From contig JAJEKB010021159.1 of NCBI GenBank assembly GCA_022393335.1, forward strand, positions 717,975 through 781,974: 64,000 bases of DNA. Direction: 5' to 3'. Source of the DNA: Macrotrachela quadricornifera (taxonomy: Eukaryota > Rotifera > Eurotatoria > Philodinida > Philodinidae). The notes beneath the pieces are model-generated. The model was given only the letters and a program-made list of their open reading frames with translations. It was not told the DNA's origin and ran no database searches. Every line of letters begins with the position of its first letter. Position 1 is the stretch's first letter. The translations under genes were made by a program, and so were the position numbers. Shown piece by piece: positions 12,270-25,477 of the stretch.

Positions 12270-12575
12270 GAAACTAATATTGGATTCTGACTCAGCGTTA
12301 AAAATTGAGTCGTTTTATATGTTGCGAATAATTCTGAGAAAAATTTTTTTTTGAAAAATCCCTGTACCACCTCCCCACTCAGGAATGGTCTGATCTATAA
12401 CGACAATTTTTACGATAATTCAACCATTTCTTGACGAATCTTTCTCATCTTCGAGCTAAACCGAGATATTGATGAGACAATTTTGTGCACAAAATTTCAG
12501 CTCAATCGAATGTATCTGTAAAGAGTTATCGTGTAAACGGACGGGCGGACGGACACACTGATCGATTATAGAGTA
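12270..12575 (-). repeat. dispersed repeat, 'CCGTCCG...CACGATAA' family, copy 1
   Basis: Read on the minus strand it runs GTGTCCGTCCGCCCGTTTAC, ACGATAAC, ATTCGATTGAGCT, then TCGAAGATGAGAAAGATTCG and TCTCAGAATTATT. The same order of blocks is found on the plus strand at 18660-18970 and, shorter, at 56480-56650. No coding potential; the class is unknown. Confidence 0.6.
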
Positions 12576-13520
12576 ATGACAAAAGAGGATCTTGATTTTG
12601 ACAAGCCCTGTATATAGGAATGGCTCTAAAATTCAGTAAAACAGCATAAGTATTGAACGAAGAGTCATGAACAAAAGTTGCTTTAAGCTTTTTATTATCT
12701 CAATATACTCGATCGAATGCGATATAAATGAATCAAAACCGACTGTTACATTTTGCATGGTTTCGCTGTGAGATATTACCATCGACATTTTGTGACCGGC
12801 GCTCGAAATGAAAAGTTATCAGCAATATCTTAGTCTCGGTTAGATCTTTTGATCTGAAATTCTCCGCGCGATCATGTATCATTTAGAGCTACCGATGATT
12901 GAATCTCAGTACGTTGGATGAAAATTCATTTCTCGCTTGTATTTTTGCTAAAAGTTAGCGAACAGGCAAAAACCGAGATCAATCACTCGAGTTGAAGTTT
13001 TCGGAGCAATGAGATATATCTGTGCTGTCGAATTGTGATAAAAGTTTTGCGTTGAATAATGGTCTCATAATCTATGTTCAGTGTGTTGCCGATTCAGTAG
13101 AGAAATGACCGGAAAAATTCCATTCTTTGAGCTGTCGGATTTCCATTTCAATCCAAGAGTCTATCCTAAAACTCGCAGCTTGTCTACTGACCCAAAGCAA
13201 AAGTTATATTTCTGTAGTGCGAAACTAGTTTTTAGCTGTTCTTTCAAACAATTTCATGATGTTTAGTGGTTTCAACGGTAGCATCTGTTCTTTTTGAGAG
13301 TAAAATCCATTGAAACGGTTACATTCAGCCATTTTATAGTACGCAGTCATTTTCCACCGTTGCAGGTACATCTGACGACAGTAGAGTGCGTTTCAACAGT
13401 ATTTTTCCTCGTATCAACTGTTTTAACAATTAATTCTTGTTCTGAAACTGGCTAAGTACAAGGATCAGAGAAAAGTTTCTCCATGCCTCCTAGCGATTCC
13501 TCCCAGAAACAAAACTTTTT

Positions 13521-13757
13521 TTATCTACGTGTACCTGGACTTGTAGGAATTTTATGAAATACAATGGGCATACGATCAGTTGTATCTTGTGGAACATCTG
13601 CTGACGGTTCCAATTCTTGACCATTATACGTTGTCAAATATTCTCCTTTAGTACCGTTACCAAAGACTTCGGCTTTTAAATCATCAATGTCTGAACCAGA
13701 AACGATTTTAAATTTTTCTGGAACATTTTTATTGCGTTTAATCCACACTTTAATCAT
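13521..13757 (-). CDS. small ubiquitin-fold protein, Crinkler N-terminal-like
   Basis: 78 codons from the ATG at 13757, which sits in an ideal GCCACCATG context; the longer ORF start at 13817 lies in what looks like a 5'-UTR intron ending TTATAG. The protein starts MIKVWIKRNKN, then a SDIDDLKAEVFG stretch, TYNGQELEPSADVPQDTTD and PIVFHKI. The pattern of two strands, a D-x-DDLK helix and a final hydrophobic strand is that of a ubiquitin-like beta-grasp, as in Crinkler (CRN) N-terminal domains. CRN proteins carry this domain ahead of a C-terminal effector domain; no such part is seen here. A CCAG|GTACAC donor near the end could splice to further exons. A transposon begins about 105 bp upstream. 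Confidence 0.5.
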   Translation of the reverse strand: MIKVWIKRNKNVPEKFKIVSGSDIDDLKAEVFGNGTKGEYLTTYNGQELEPSADVPQDTTDRMPIVFHKIPTSPGTRR

Positions 13758-13863
13758 GGTGGCTGTGGGTGTTGTGTTGGTGTTGGCTATAATGAAGAAG
13801 AACAGAGAATCATGCAAAAGGAAAATGGTTAACTGCTAACATTATATATGAAAAAAGAACTAA

Positions 13864-16601
13864 CGAGGGAATCTTACCCACAAATTAAAAGCTTTAGGGT
13901 CCATATTGTACCCATAAGTAAAGCTTAGTGGAACTAGAAGGACCTTAATAGGATTTTTGTCCATGCGTATTTTTGGTTGCAATACGAACGTTTCAAGCTT
14001 AAAGTTAGAAGTGCATATAAATCGCATATTGTATCTGAATAACAATATTAACGCCTATTAAAACAACGATTATTTTTCAAAATACTTGTGAAAAGTGGAG
14101 TTGCTGAAAGGATCATTGTGTGATTCATTTAGAATCAGAACGAAAAAAAAAAGAATAAGGAGAGTCACATGTAAAAAATATTATGTATGCTGTTCTGTAG
14201 TACAATATTCTACGCTTGTTTGTTAACTTTATAAAGATTGTTGCTTTTAAAATGTGCTATGTTGGAGATACGGTTTTATTATCAATAATTATATCCACTA
14301 TTTCGACGGTTGATAACATCCGAAAAGAAAAGCGGCAATATGATCAATACTAATAACTTTGTTCATCTATTATCTCATCTTGTTTCAAAGCAGTCATCAT
14401 CGATAAATACATTTTCTTCGCCACCTACACCCCATGAAGAAGAATTAGCGCAGCATTTACTTGGCACTATCGAATCCATTAGCAACTGTTCGCCGTACTC
14501 AATCGAAAACGACACCACTCTAGAATTCGATACAACTGTGGAAGAGTTCAATAGCTAATACAGTGATGATGATGAGGATGATGAAACGTATGATAATAAT
14601 CATCAGCATCAAGAGGAGAATCTGATAAATCGCTATAGTCTTGAATATATGAAGAAAGTAATCAACTATTATGATGAATGTTACAGGATGATATATGTCA
14701 TCCTCTTTTCTTTCACAAATATCTTCTCTTTTTGTTTTTCACACATTTGTTCACATAGGTTTTTTCCTTTTCTTCATATATGTTCATATATGTTCATATA
14801 TGGTCTTTTCCTGTCTTCTGATTACTCTTTCCATTGGAATGTTCCCACTTTTGCTCGTCTTTGCTCGCGTGCAATATATATCGTGCTGATTTCTTTGCAA
14901 TAAATCATCACCATCCAGCATCACTCATCTCGATCCCATCTGCAATTAGCCACTTGGAGCAGTCCGATCGTCAGGTCGAACGACACACTCACAATGAAAC
15001 ATATTTAAAAACTGGAAAACGAAAAGGAAGTTAGTCAACAATATATCTGTCGTTTTCGTCACTATCTCGAAGCGCATAGAAGTAAGAAACAGAAACTCGA
15101 AAATGTCGATGAATATATTTTTGATGAGTTTGGAAAAGCGCAAGACCAACAATTACGGGTGCATAATGTTCATTTGAAACGGTGGGCATTATTGTTCGCG
15201 AAAGAACAATCTTTGAACGAGTTCAATGCTTCGCATGGTTGGATTAATAATTTCAAACGTCGATAGAACATGTGTTCATGAAAAATCACGAAATTTGTTG
15301 CAAGGCGACAAGTGGAAGATTAAGATTCAATTAAACAATCAGTTGAAAGTTTTTCAGGGAAATCTCGTAAGAAATTTGAAAAATCTGATGATGATAATGT
15401 TCTAAATACCGATCAAATGGGATTGGAACTGGAACTTCATTCTAATCAAACACTGTCATGTAAAGGGGAGAAAATGACTGTTGCAACCGTATGTTCGATC
15501 AATACGAGAACGCACTCGTATACCATTTAGCAAATAATCAGTCTAAGTGGACATCCAGTTGGACCAGTTTTTCTTTGTTTGAAAGAAGTGAAATGTCAAA
15601 TGTCTGATAATATTAAGATGCACCTGTTCATACCAGACAACGTTGTCTGTACATATAGTGCTTTTGGAAAATTAACGACCTCATTAGTGAAATATTGGAG
15701 AGATCATGTTCTGGTACCCTCTTTGTCGGAAACTTCTAAATATCTGTTGCTTTCTGAATCATGGTCTACACAAGGGACTAAAAGTCTTGATGAAAATTTT
15801 AAAAACGGTAAACGTCTTGAAATTTCTCCAAAAACTACATCACTAATACAACTTTTGGATGTCTATTTTAATGGCAATGAAAGGCAATTGCTAGAAACCC
15901 CTATGATCGAGTGCGATTAGATGAACTCGACATTAATATGAGTGAACGGAACAATGTCATACGTGTGCAATCGTTGATTCAAAATCAAACGAGTAGTTGT
16001 GTATTTGTTCCTATGAGAAAATACGCGCAATATGCTATTCGTTACTCCAAACAGAACCCTGGTCTATTTCAAAACGTAAAGGAAGTTTGTTTTTTCTTTG
16101 ATTCCGCCAGCTGTAGCGTGCTATTATGTAATCAGTCACCTTTCAATACGTGTAGGTGATGTCTGAAAGACTTATGCTTCGATCACTTTTTCATCAGTTA
16201 CCACATTCACTAAAGTTATCACATAGAAATCTAACAACTCATTTTTGGTTGCTGGAATGGTCTAATGGCATGTTTTATTTTTTCTATCTCGTAAAGTAGC
16301 ACGTAAAAGGGCTTTAGCAATCTCTACATGACTTTCAAAATGATTCATCGAAAAAGTTCTGAACAACTTTCATCTATAAGTATTTTGAAAAATAATCTTT
16401 GTTTTAATAGGTGTTAATATTGTTATTCAGATACAATATGCGATTTATAGACATTTATAATCTTAAACTTGAAACGTTCGTATCTCAGCCAGAAATGCTC
16501 TTAGGTAGAATTCCTTCTAAGATTTCTCTAGTTCCACTAAGCCTTATTTATGGCCAGAATATGAACCTTACAGCTTTTGATCAGCTGGTGGAGTTCCTTC
16601 G
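13864..16601 (+). mobile_element. Tc5/pogo-clade DNA transposon, 2738 bp, TAA target duplication
   Basis: Inverted ends begin CGAGGGAATC (left) and match the right end ...GGAGTTCCTTCG over about 235 bp (13864-14098 against 16368-16601, diverged). The flanks are C-TAA at 13860-13863 and TAA-G at 16602-16605. Removing one TAA restores CTAAG, the CTNAG target used by the nematode Tc4/Tc5 group. The interior encodes a decayed CENPB-HTH plus DDE transposase, which fits this clade. Confidence 0.7.
14310..16160 (+). pseudogene. decayed Tc5/jerky-like transposase (CENPB-type HTH + DDE_1)
   Basis: Readable fragments lie in order. An acidic N-terminal part is at 14310-14558. A CENPB-type DNA-binding segment follows at about 15160-15265 (LKRWALLFAKEQ, then FNASHGWINNFKRR). 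A DDE_1 core is at about 15380-15600, with the first catalytic Asp in NTDQMG and the family phrases ELHSNQTLS and TVATVCSIN. 15579-15917 carries the next part (LFIPDNV... and ISPKTTSLIQLLDVYF). 15911-16159 is the C-terminal region. Several stops and frame changes (for example after FKRR and after SYTI) make it non-functional. It lies entirely inside the inverted ends of the element at 13864-16601. Confidence 0.7.
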
Positions 16602-16605
16602 TAAG

Positions 16606-17293
16606 CATGTTTGGAAAATAAAACGCATACGTAACTTTATTCCCCATAGTATACCGGTTAAAATGTGGTAGAATCATGGGGATCAATGATGGAATTCACA
16701 AGAGTTGAATCCATTACACCAGACGAGAATAGGCCCACCAAAGGGGTGAAAGGTCGGTTGAAAACCTGGCTCGCATCCTCATCAGAAGGGGTAGTTTCTT
16801 ATTAGGATATACCTGAAAATATGCAGCGTCAAAAACTATACTAAATATACCCATTTTGAAAACGCGAAGATGTATCCAATGAAGAGAGGTAGAGGGAAAT
16901 ATTTCACTCAAAAATGCGTGTTTTGGCCTAGAAATGACAAAAACCAGCATAAAATACGTAAATGTGGTTGCTTTTTTCTTAATAAATGAGGCCTATAAAA
17001 AAGACTCAAAATACGCAGCTTTGTTCAGCTCGACGAGCTCCATCAGATGGCCGATCAAAAAATGAGGAAAAACATTTACTTGATTTTTGAATTACGTGAA
17101 CCTTATATAGAATCAGTCTGATATGCACGATCAAGATTACGTGTGAACATTATTTGTCATCGTCCTGATCATTTACATATCTACATCTACCAAAGTAATC
17201 GAAATAGTTCCTTAGTTGGAATGAAATCATGAAAACGGTAGCTAGACTATCACCCTCATCCTTACCCTCTCCTCAAGACTGATAAAAACAAAA
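16606..17293. other. intergenic, no gene seen
   Basis: A 78-codon minus-strand ORF (16714-16950) has no recognisable motif. A CACCCTCATCC...ACCCTCTCC motif at 17250-17272 lies just past the 3' end of the phosphatase gene. Confidence 0.4.
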
Positions 17294-18626
<1,333 letters not shown>

Positions 18627-18659
18627 CTAAAGCAAATCTTTTGTGTACTCAAAAAGCGA

Positions 18660-18970
18660 GTAAAGTGTAGAATCGATCAGAGTGGCCGGTCGGCCGCCCG
18701 TTTGCACGATAATTCTTCATAACTACATTCGATTGAGCTAAAACTTTGTGCTCTTAATTGTCATATCAGTATATCTGTCGAGTTCGAAGATAAGAATGAT
18801 CCATCAAGAAATGGCTGAGTTATCGAAAAACTTCTCATTCTGGACTACACTATCCTTGAGCGCGGGTACAGAAGCTTTTTCAAAAAAATATTTTCTCAGA
18901 ATTATTTAAGCCATATATAAATCGACTCAGATTTTATTTTTGAACTAAATCGTAGTTTTTCTCAATCCTG
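18660..18970 (+). repeat. dispersed repeat, 'CCGTCCG...CACGATAA' family, copy 2
   Basis: Blocks GTCGGCCGCCCGTTTGCACG, ATTCGATTGAGCTAAAACTT, GTCGAGTTCGAAGATAAGAA and TCTCAGAATTATT follow the same order as copy 1 (12270-12575, opposite strand). It ends close to a Pro/Arg-coding unique stretch and abuts the 5' side of the phosphatase exons. Confidence 0.6.
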
Positions 18971-19159
18971 AAAGGATGGATATGCAGATCTAAAATTGCT
19001 GGGCGGTTTGTCTGCATTTTTATTAGTCGAAATAAGGACCAATCAGGTTTTAGAAAGGTTTTCTCTGTTATTCTCCATGACGAGCACAGTGTTGTTGGTA
19101 CTCGTTTGTAGGCCTCGTACAGTTCCAGTTCAAAGATCAGATCCTATCAGACGATCTCT

Positions 19160-19425
19160 TCGGGCAGATCCTGAGGTTTGATCTGATCTATTAGAATAGA
19201 ACAGATCAAGGAACTGCCTTCTACGAATACCCTTAGTAACTTTCCAGGGATTATATAAGGAAGTCTTGCTATGAGGGTATCCCATATAGCCCTTGGAAAG
19301 TTGCTTAGGACATCTTCAGATGGCTATTGCAGAGTTAACAGTTATTTATTAGATTCTCGTAAAGCAGTCCCTTCATATGTTCTATTCTAATAGATCAGAA
19401 CTGATCTGAACTGTTCGGGTTCTAG
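19160..19425. repeat. short inverted repeat, MITE-like
   Basis: Near-identical arms GATCTATTAGAATAGAACA at 19186-19204 and its reverse complement at about 19378-19396 lie about 170 bp apart. Weaker pairing extends outward through GATC-rich sequence and inward over AAGG(A/G)ACTGC. No clear target duplication was found. Confidence 0.4.
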
Positions 19426-19439
19426 TTCCAATGAGGACT

Positions 19440-21048
19440 TCCTACAGGACGATCGTCACACTTATTAACACCCTGGGGAGTCCCTATGGATTTCTCGTAA
19501 AGACTCTGAAGAGTCCCTGGCGAATCACCGGAGAGTCTCCACACTCACCTCTTAACTCACTAGGAAGTCCACCAACTTCCCTCTTAACTCACCAGGAAAT
19601 CATGACAGGAATTCCTCGGGGATTTTGTAAGTGAAAGTCGACTAGGTTATTGGGTTCTGAAAATTTTCAAACGGATTTTTTCGGTTGAATGCAGGCTTTT
19701 TCAAGGAACTAACGATATTTTATAACGTTTGAATAAAGGTAATCGAGGCCAAGGAATCAAAAGGTGATATTAGTTTTTGAAAATTCTCAAATGAATTTTT
19801 CCGATTAGATATATTACATAATGTAATATCGATATGTTGTTAGTGCGTAGATCGTCAAAGCTGTGAAGTGATACATTAAACGATAAAAAACTGCTGTACA
19901 TACTGTATCGCTAACACTAATGTCATACAAGTGCTGTCAAAATGCTGTTCTAGGTGTGTTAAACGCATTAATGTTCTAAGTTTACTTGTTAAGGAAAGCA
20001 TTATTAATAGCTAGCATATTGGTAAATTGGATTTTCATTGATTTCTTCCATACTGGTAGCAAATGTATGTTATTATCAAGAAAGCGAAGGAGCTGTCGAA
20101 TTTGCACTCATATAACACGTAGAAGTGAGCAGTCGGAAAGGGCAGACTGGAAGGACGCTGATGATCACCGACTAGCTGTTTTAGTACTTTAAATCTGAGA
20201 TATGTTCACGGGATAGTTTGAGGGACATGTCTGATGTTGTGCGATAGCAGCTACTTGCGAAAATAAGAATACAAACAATATCACTCGATCTAAATCATGA
20301 TCTCGTGTAAGAATGCGCTGGTATTGTCTCTCCATACTCTACTTTCAGGATTCAGCTAAGCGAAACTCATGGGCCGACGCGTTATTTGTTTTAACGAAAC
20401 ATTGCCTGAAATAAGTCTCACCCTCATAAAAAACTGTATCCAGGCACCAAACTACCTAGATATGTCTCAAATGATTAGTGGCTTCGAAATTTCTCAGATA
20501 TCTGGCTTTGTAGTAAATAAAAGGATTTATCAAATGGGAAAATCCGAACTCCATAGCAATTAATATTGCTGAGCTATCACGAAAATACAGATGTTTGTAG
20601 CTATCATTTAACTTTCATAGATTCATGAGCTAGTTTGCGATCGTAATCTCGTTAGATACAAGCACAAATCCGTTCAAAAATAATTCTTCTTACTCAGGTT
20701 TTCAAGTTGAACACGCATTAGAACTCAATTTTTGTTATTTTTAAAGATATTACATCATTCTGACAGAGTTAATGACGACTGAATAGGGTCGTATATAGTG
20801 TAGTTCATGCTAAGCCAGAACGCCTGTTTTTCTCCTTGATATTTAGTGACAAGAGAGGTTATTATACTAATTTTAATACGAAAGTATTAGCATTTTCTTA
20901 ACTCTAATGCTGCTGATGTACCACTCCTGCAAACGAGACATTCCGAAAGAAAATTGTTTTTTCATCTACGTACTTATTCGAAATGTTTTCGGCCATAGAA
21001 TAAGGACTTGAAATAAAGAATTATTTTTATTCTTTTATTATAAGGAAA
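19440..21048. other. intergenic, no gene recognised
   Basis: 19440-19640 contains an imperfect direct repeat (CTCTTAACTCAC(T/C)AGGAA twice). Short ORFs of 60-70 codons in 19986-20563 show no motif or splice context and are not called. Confidence 0.35.
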
Positions 21049-21553
21049 TTAGCTTTTCGATTGTCTTCGTTTTCTCACAAATAACTTTTGAATTGTTTGT
21101 CGTTTCCAAATTGCTAAGCCGACAACGAGAGTAAGTAAGAACAAAACAAGTAACGCTCGTCTCTGCGATTCGCTTAACCCTTGACTGAGTTTGATATAAG
21201 CTGCGAGTAATTCAAAAATCGAGTAAAATTTTTTTCTGAAATATTTTTACATAGTTTAATGAAGCATGTTGAGCTCTATAAAACTGTATGTGTTTAAAAA
21301 GTTTAAACATTTTTCGGGGAATAAAAATCTCAACAAACACGTTTTCGTATGCATTACTAAAAGCCACTCGATATTTTAGTAAATTGAGCTGTGTAAATAT
21401 TTCTTTTTCGTATACTAGATGTTTGAAAATATGCTCATTCGATGCAACGTGAAAAACTGTATCTAATGATACGTGTTTCGTAGTGATCGTATTTGATACG
21501 GTTAGAGAATTGTTCAGAATAAGACAGCACTCCTCATTCAGAGAATTGTCCAT
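21049..21553 (-). pseudogene. tail-anchored unknown protein, one frameshift in an A7 run
   Basis: An ORF from 21553 (MDNSLNEECC...) runs 113 codons to a stop in 21212-21214. Just before that stop is a run of seven A (minus strand, about 21231-21237). Reading one base fewer there gives a second open stretch of ~60 codons to TAA at 21049-21051, containing ELLAAYIKLSQGLSESQRR, the hydrophobic span ALLVLFLLTLVVGLAIW and a basic tail. The whole would be about 170 residues with a single C-terminal membrane anchor and no signal peptide, so a tail-anchored protein. A homopolymer sequencing error is as likely as a real frameshift. The 5' end and upstream region are duplicated in inverted orientation at 23800-23878. 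Family unknown. Confidence 0.45.
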
Positions 21554-23878
21554 ATCGAAAATGCATCAACTCTCGCTAGATGCATCGTTTATCCTTAAAT
21601 TTCATGTCATTTTACACGTCTTGTAATGGGCAAAACACCTATACATCGTTTTTTTCCTCTCATACTATGGCTGAGAACGGTCGTTTTTTCTGAGCACAAT
21701 TAGTACAAGGAAAAACCATTTTTTCTCTAGTTAGATATTCTCAATCGAAAATATTTTAATATTGAATATTCATCGGTAAATATCAACACAGGTTTAATAG
21801 AAGTGTCTTCAGAACAGTTATCAGTCCTATATAGCTTTTTCATGATCATTTCTGGTGAAAAACTTTGTCTGCCATGTATATAGGCTAAGATACGGGGAAA
21901 AGCGTTGGCACCAAGCACCCTGACATCTCAGCAGCTCATCGGCTACTCAACATCTCAGTGACTAATCCGCACCTGCAACAGCTACTCAACATGTGCCACA
22001 ACTTCCCCCCTTGGTGCTGAGTAGGTATTGGAAATGCTGAAAAGATGTCGAGGTTCTGCATAGGTGTTGGAGATACGGAGGAGAGTTGTAACCGGTCCAG
22101 TCCGGTCGGTCTAAAATACTTTTCAGACCGATAAAAACCGGCAAAAATGGACCTGTTTATTTGCACATTCACTGACGGTCATGAAAAGACGCTTCAAAAA
22201 ACGCTCTTCCTCACATTTTTTGCTCAGGTTCTTATTCACCTTTAAGGGAAAATATGATGTTATAATTGTTTATATCTGTCAATTTTCCTAAAAAAGAATA
22301 CGCGATGTTTCCTTTTTGAGAAAAAAGATTTATGTATCCGATACTTGATTGCTAATCTGTAAACTCTGAGTTTTTTCACTTGGCTTTTGCAGAAAAAACC
22401 TATCTGTCTATTTAAGCGGCGGTTCAACATTAAAGTTAGTCTCTAAAAAACCATCAAAGAGATAAGTTGAGAACTTTATCTAAAATGACACAGTTTTGAT
22501 TCTGCTTTTTATTAAATGAAGTAAACTTTGATTAAAAAATAAAAAGCTTAGACAATGTGTGGAAAAAAAACAATGATTCTTGAAACAATACGATTATTTT
22601 CATATAATAAACGAAACCTGCTCTCGATATATTTTACTCAGAAAAAAATTTATATCTAGAAAATTCTGAAAGTCACTTTTTGATTTAGAAGCTGAGCCAA
22701 ACTAGGAGAACGTTTCTTGATTAAACAATTTCTTTAAAATGGTAAAAACCGATGAAAACCTACTGAACCGAACCGGTTACAACTCTGCTACGGAGTAGAT
22801 GCTGAGATGTTAGGATGCTTGGTACCAGCACTTTTTCCCGTGTCTTAATCTATACAGGATGGCCCATAAGTCCGGTAACAAACTATTCTTTCTCGCTTCT
22901 TCTTCATACTTCATCACCTATGTCTCATATTCATATCACATAGACTACTTGATACAAGCTGATGATGCAGGAAATAGATGAGATTTGAGCCTAGTAGACT
23001 GATCCAAAACGTACATAGACAGGATAATTCCTACAAACCGGAGTATCCTAGAAAGTGGCCATCCCCCAAAACTGACGCTGGTATTAAATATTTAGCATTG
23101 AGCACTAGCGTTGGAGTTTATATTGTTCATATTGATATTTTTATTTTGACAATCTTACTGTTGTTTGCATTGCGATTTTAGTCGGCTAAGATCCATACCA
23201 ATGCTTACAATGCCATTAAACTTTTTTCGATAGTGATACCCATTATTAGTGATAATCTTGATGCTTGGCTGCTCTCAAGCATTTCGCAATTTTTAAGAGT
23301 TATCCTGTCTATGTACGTTTTGGGTCAGTCTACTAGGTTTAAATATCACCTATTTCCTGCATTATCAGCTTGTATCAAATAGTCGATGTGATATGAATAT
23401 GAGACATAGGTGATGAAGCATAAGAAAGATGCGAGAAAGAATAGTTTGTTACCTGACTTATGAGCCATCCTGTATACATGGCAGACAAAGTTTTTCACCA
23501 GAAACGATCATGAAAAAGCTATATAGGACTGATAACTGTTCTGAAAACACTTCTATTAAACCTGTGTTGCTATTTACCGATGAATATTCAATATTAAAAT
23601 ATTTTCGATTGAGAATATCTGACTAGAGAAAAAATGGTTTTTCCTTGTACTAATCGTGCTCAGAAAAAACGACCGTTCTCAGCCATAGTATGAGAGGAAA
23701 AAAACGATGTATAGGTGTTTTGCCCATTACAAAACGAGTAAAATGACATGAAATTTAAGGATAAACGATGCATCTAGCGAGAGTTGATGCATTTTCGGTA
23801 TGGACAATTCTCAGAATGAGGAGTGCTGTCTTATTCTGAACAATTATCTAACCGTATTAAATACGAGCACTACGAAAT
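21477..23878. repeat. large inverted repeat, ~470 bp arms
   Basis: The left arm about 21477-21945 matches the reverse complement of about 22797-23878, the latter interrupted by the 618 bp MITE at 22855-23472. Arms include the first ~25 codons of the tail-anchored gene, its upstream region and an open stretch of ~50 codons with HGRQSFSPE, KKLYRTDNCSE and FTDEYSILKYFRLRIS, nearly identical on both sides. The inner ends near 22085 and 22775 also share CCGGTTACAACTCT in opposite orientation. Homology stops abruptly at about 21477/23878 inside the coding region. Confidence 0.7.
22855..23472. mobile_element. 618 bp mariner-type MITE, TA target duplication
   Basis: Ends CAGGATGGCCCATAAGTC (left) and the matching right end ...GACTTATGAGCCATCCTG form inverted repeats of about 180 bp. 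TA occurs on each side (22853-22854 and 23473-23474). The other arm of the surrounding inverted repeat (about 21884) retains the uninterrupted sequence with a single TA, an internal empty site. It has no transposase. Confidence 0.85.
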
Positions 23879-24796
23879 ATAGTGTCCTCGAGGGAAATTC
23901 GGAGCAGCATGCAAAAATTCCATATTGTTTTCATTTGTTCCCGGACATTTTGTGGCGCCACCCGATGACTTCTGTAGCGTAAAGAGTTTGAAGTGTCTTC
24001 TATCTATTGGTAAAAGAAATTCGAAGAAATAATATTCTGAAAAAAGTAAGGTGTTAATAATGAAAAATTAGTGGATTTTTGTTGTCGTTTGTTTATATGC
24101 GGTTTGGTACAGCGTAAACGCTGATTAGGAATATATGTATTTTATTTCGTTTTGATCGCTGTTTAACCGAGAAAAACGCAAAACAAAACGAATGGCTACA
24201 AATACCGTATATTCAGCTATACTTCGCTTCGTTTATAGAAATTGTTAAATTTCAAGGTCATTTAGTGCGAAACCTTTTTAAAATATCACATTCTGAAGCG
24301 CTTCATACAAACAACAATACCGAAAATGATAAGAAAATAATACGCAGGACATCGAAACCTATCTTTGAAAACATGAACAGTCACTATCAAGACCGAAAAC
24401 AGTGTGGGTACGCGATAGCCTAAAAGACTGCGAAAACCAACTCTCATCTGGCCAACAGCTCAGCATAACACCGTTGAGATATCGCCTCAACTTTGGCGGT
24501 TTTGTGTGGACTAATTCTCTTCGATAACACACATCTATACCTGAACCTGCAACTCAGGGAGAACCATTCGAAAACAAGCTACGACTCATTCTTGTCATAA
24601 GCTCTGGTCTTCGACTTCATGGATTAAATATGACTCGTTTGTGAAATGCGCCAAGGATTACAGGCTCAGCTTCGCTAACAACTCGCAAGAGAAACATGCG
24701 TCCAGTAAATGGTAAGAGTAATCAATGGTAAATAGTGCTCAGCGTTCTGTTTGAATGAAGACCAAATGAAATTCAAGACTTCTTTTTATATGCGAC
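23879..24796. other. intergenic, nothing recognised
   Basis: No ORF above 60 codons with coding character, no inverted repeat of note and no splice-linked exon series was seen. Confidence 0.4.
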
Positions 24797-25190
24797 AAAT
24801 GTACACTACTTGTGCGAGGGTTGCGTCAGATCTGAAGAGTGTGCACAAACAAATACACTGGAGAAAAAAAACCCGATTACAGAGCGGACATGAAAAAAAA
24901 TGAAGTTCGAATTACTTTGTTCTTATTTACAATGTATGTAAGATGGCAAGAGGCAACTATTTTTCTTCGAGAACTGTATATAACTTGTGCAAGAATTGCG
25001 TTAAATTTGGAGAGCGCGTGCAAACAAATACACTGGGGGAAAAAAACCCGATTACGGAGCAGAAATGAAAGAAAATGAAGTTCGAATTACTTTTGCTCTT
25101 ATTTGCGATGTATGTAAGATTGCAAGAGGCAACTGTTTTTCTTAGAGAAATGTACATAACTTGTGCGAGGATTGCGTTAAGGTTGGGTGA
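24797..25190. repeat. tandem repeat, ~175 bp, two full copies plus a partial
   Basis: CAAACAAATACACTGG recurs at 24846 and 25021, and AATGAAGTTCGAATTACTTT at about 24899 and 25074. Surrounding sequence matches throughout (ACTTGTGCGAGG..TTGCGT, AAAAACCCGATTAC, TGTATGTAAGAT.GCAAGAGG). ORFs on both strands here are repeat shadows. Confidence 0.65.
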
Positions 25191-25477
25191 GATTGTAGAT
25201 AGATACAATCACAAGCTAGCAAAACGCGTTGCGATAGACGCTTATTGAATTTTGTCAATTATCAGTGATTAAAAGGATGTTAAATTGTAACTCTCCTACT
25301 ATGTCATAACTATAGATGAAAAGTCGAGGGTGAGGGTGAGTGTGCAAATATAAAATAAAGAGTTTATAAATAGGCAATCGTCTTACTTATCCACAGTGAT
25401 ACATCGGATTTTAATTAAATGCAACCACATGAATATGTCTTAACAAGCACGAAAGACTTGTAAAGTAAAGATCATAA

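Noticed and set aside
14649..14903. Two overlapping Phe/Ser/Cys-rich ORFs
   Set aside because: They fall inside the decayed Tc5-type element in a pyrimidine-rich stretch and are low-complexity.
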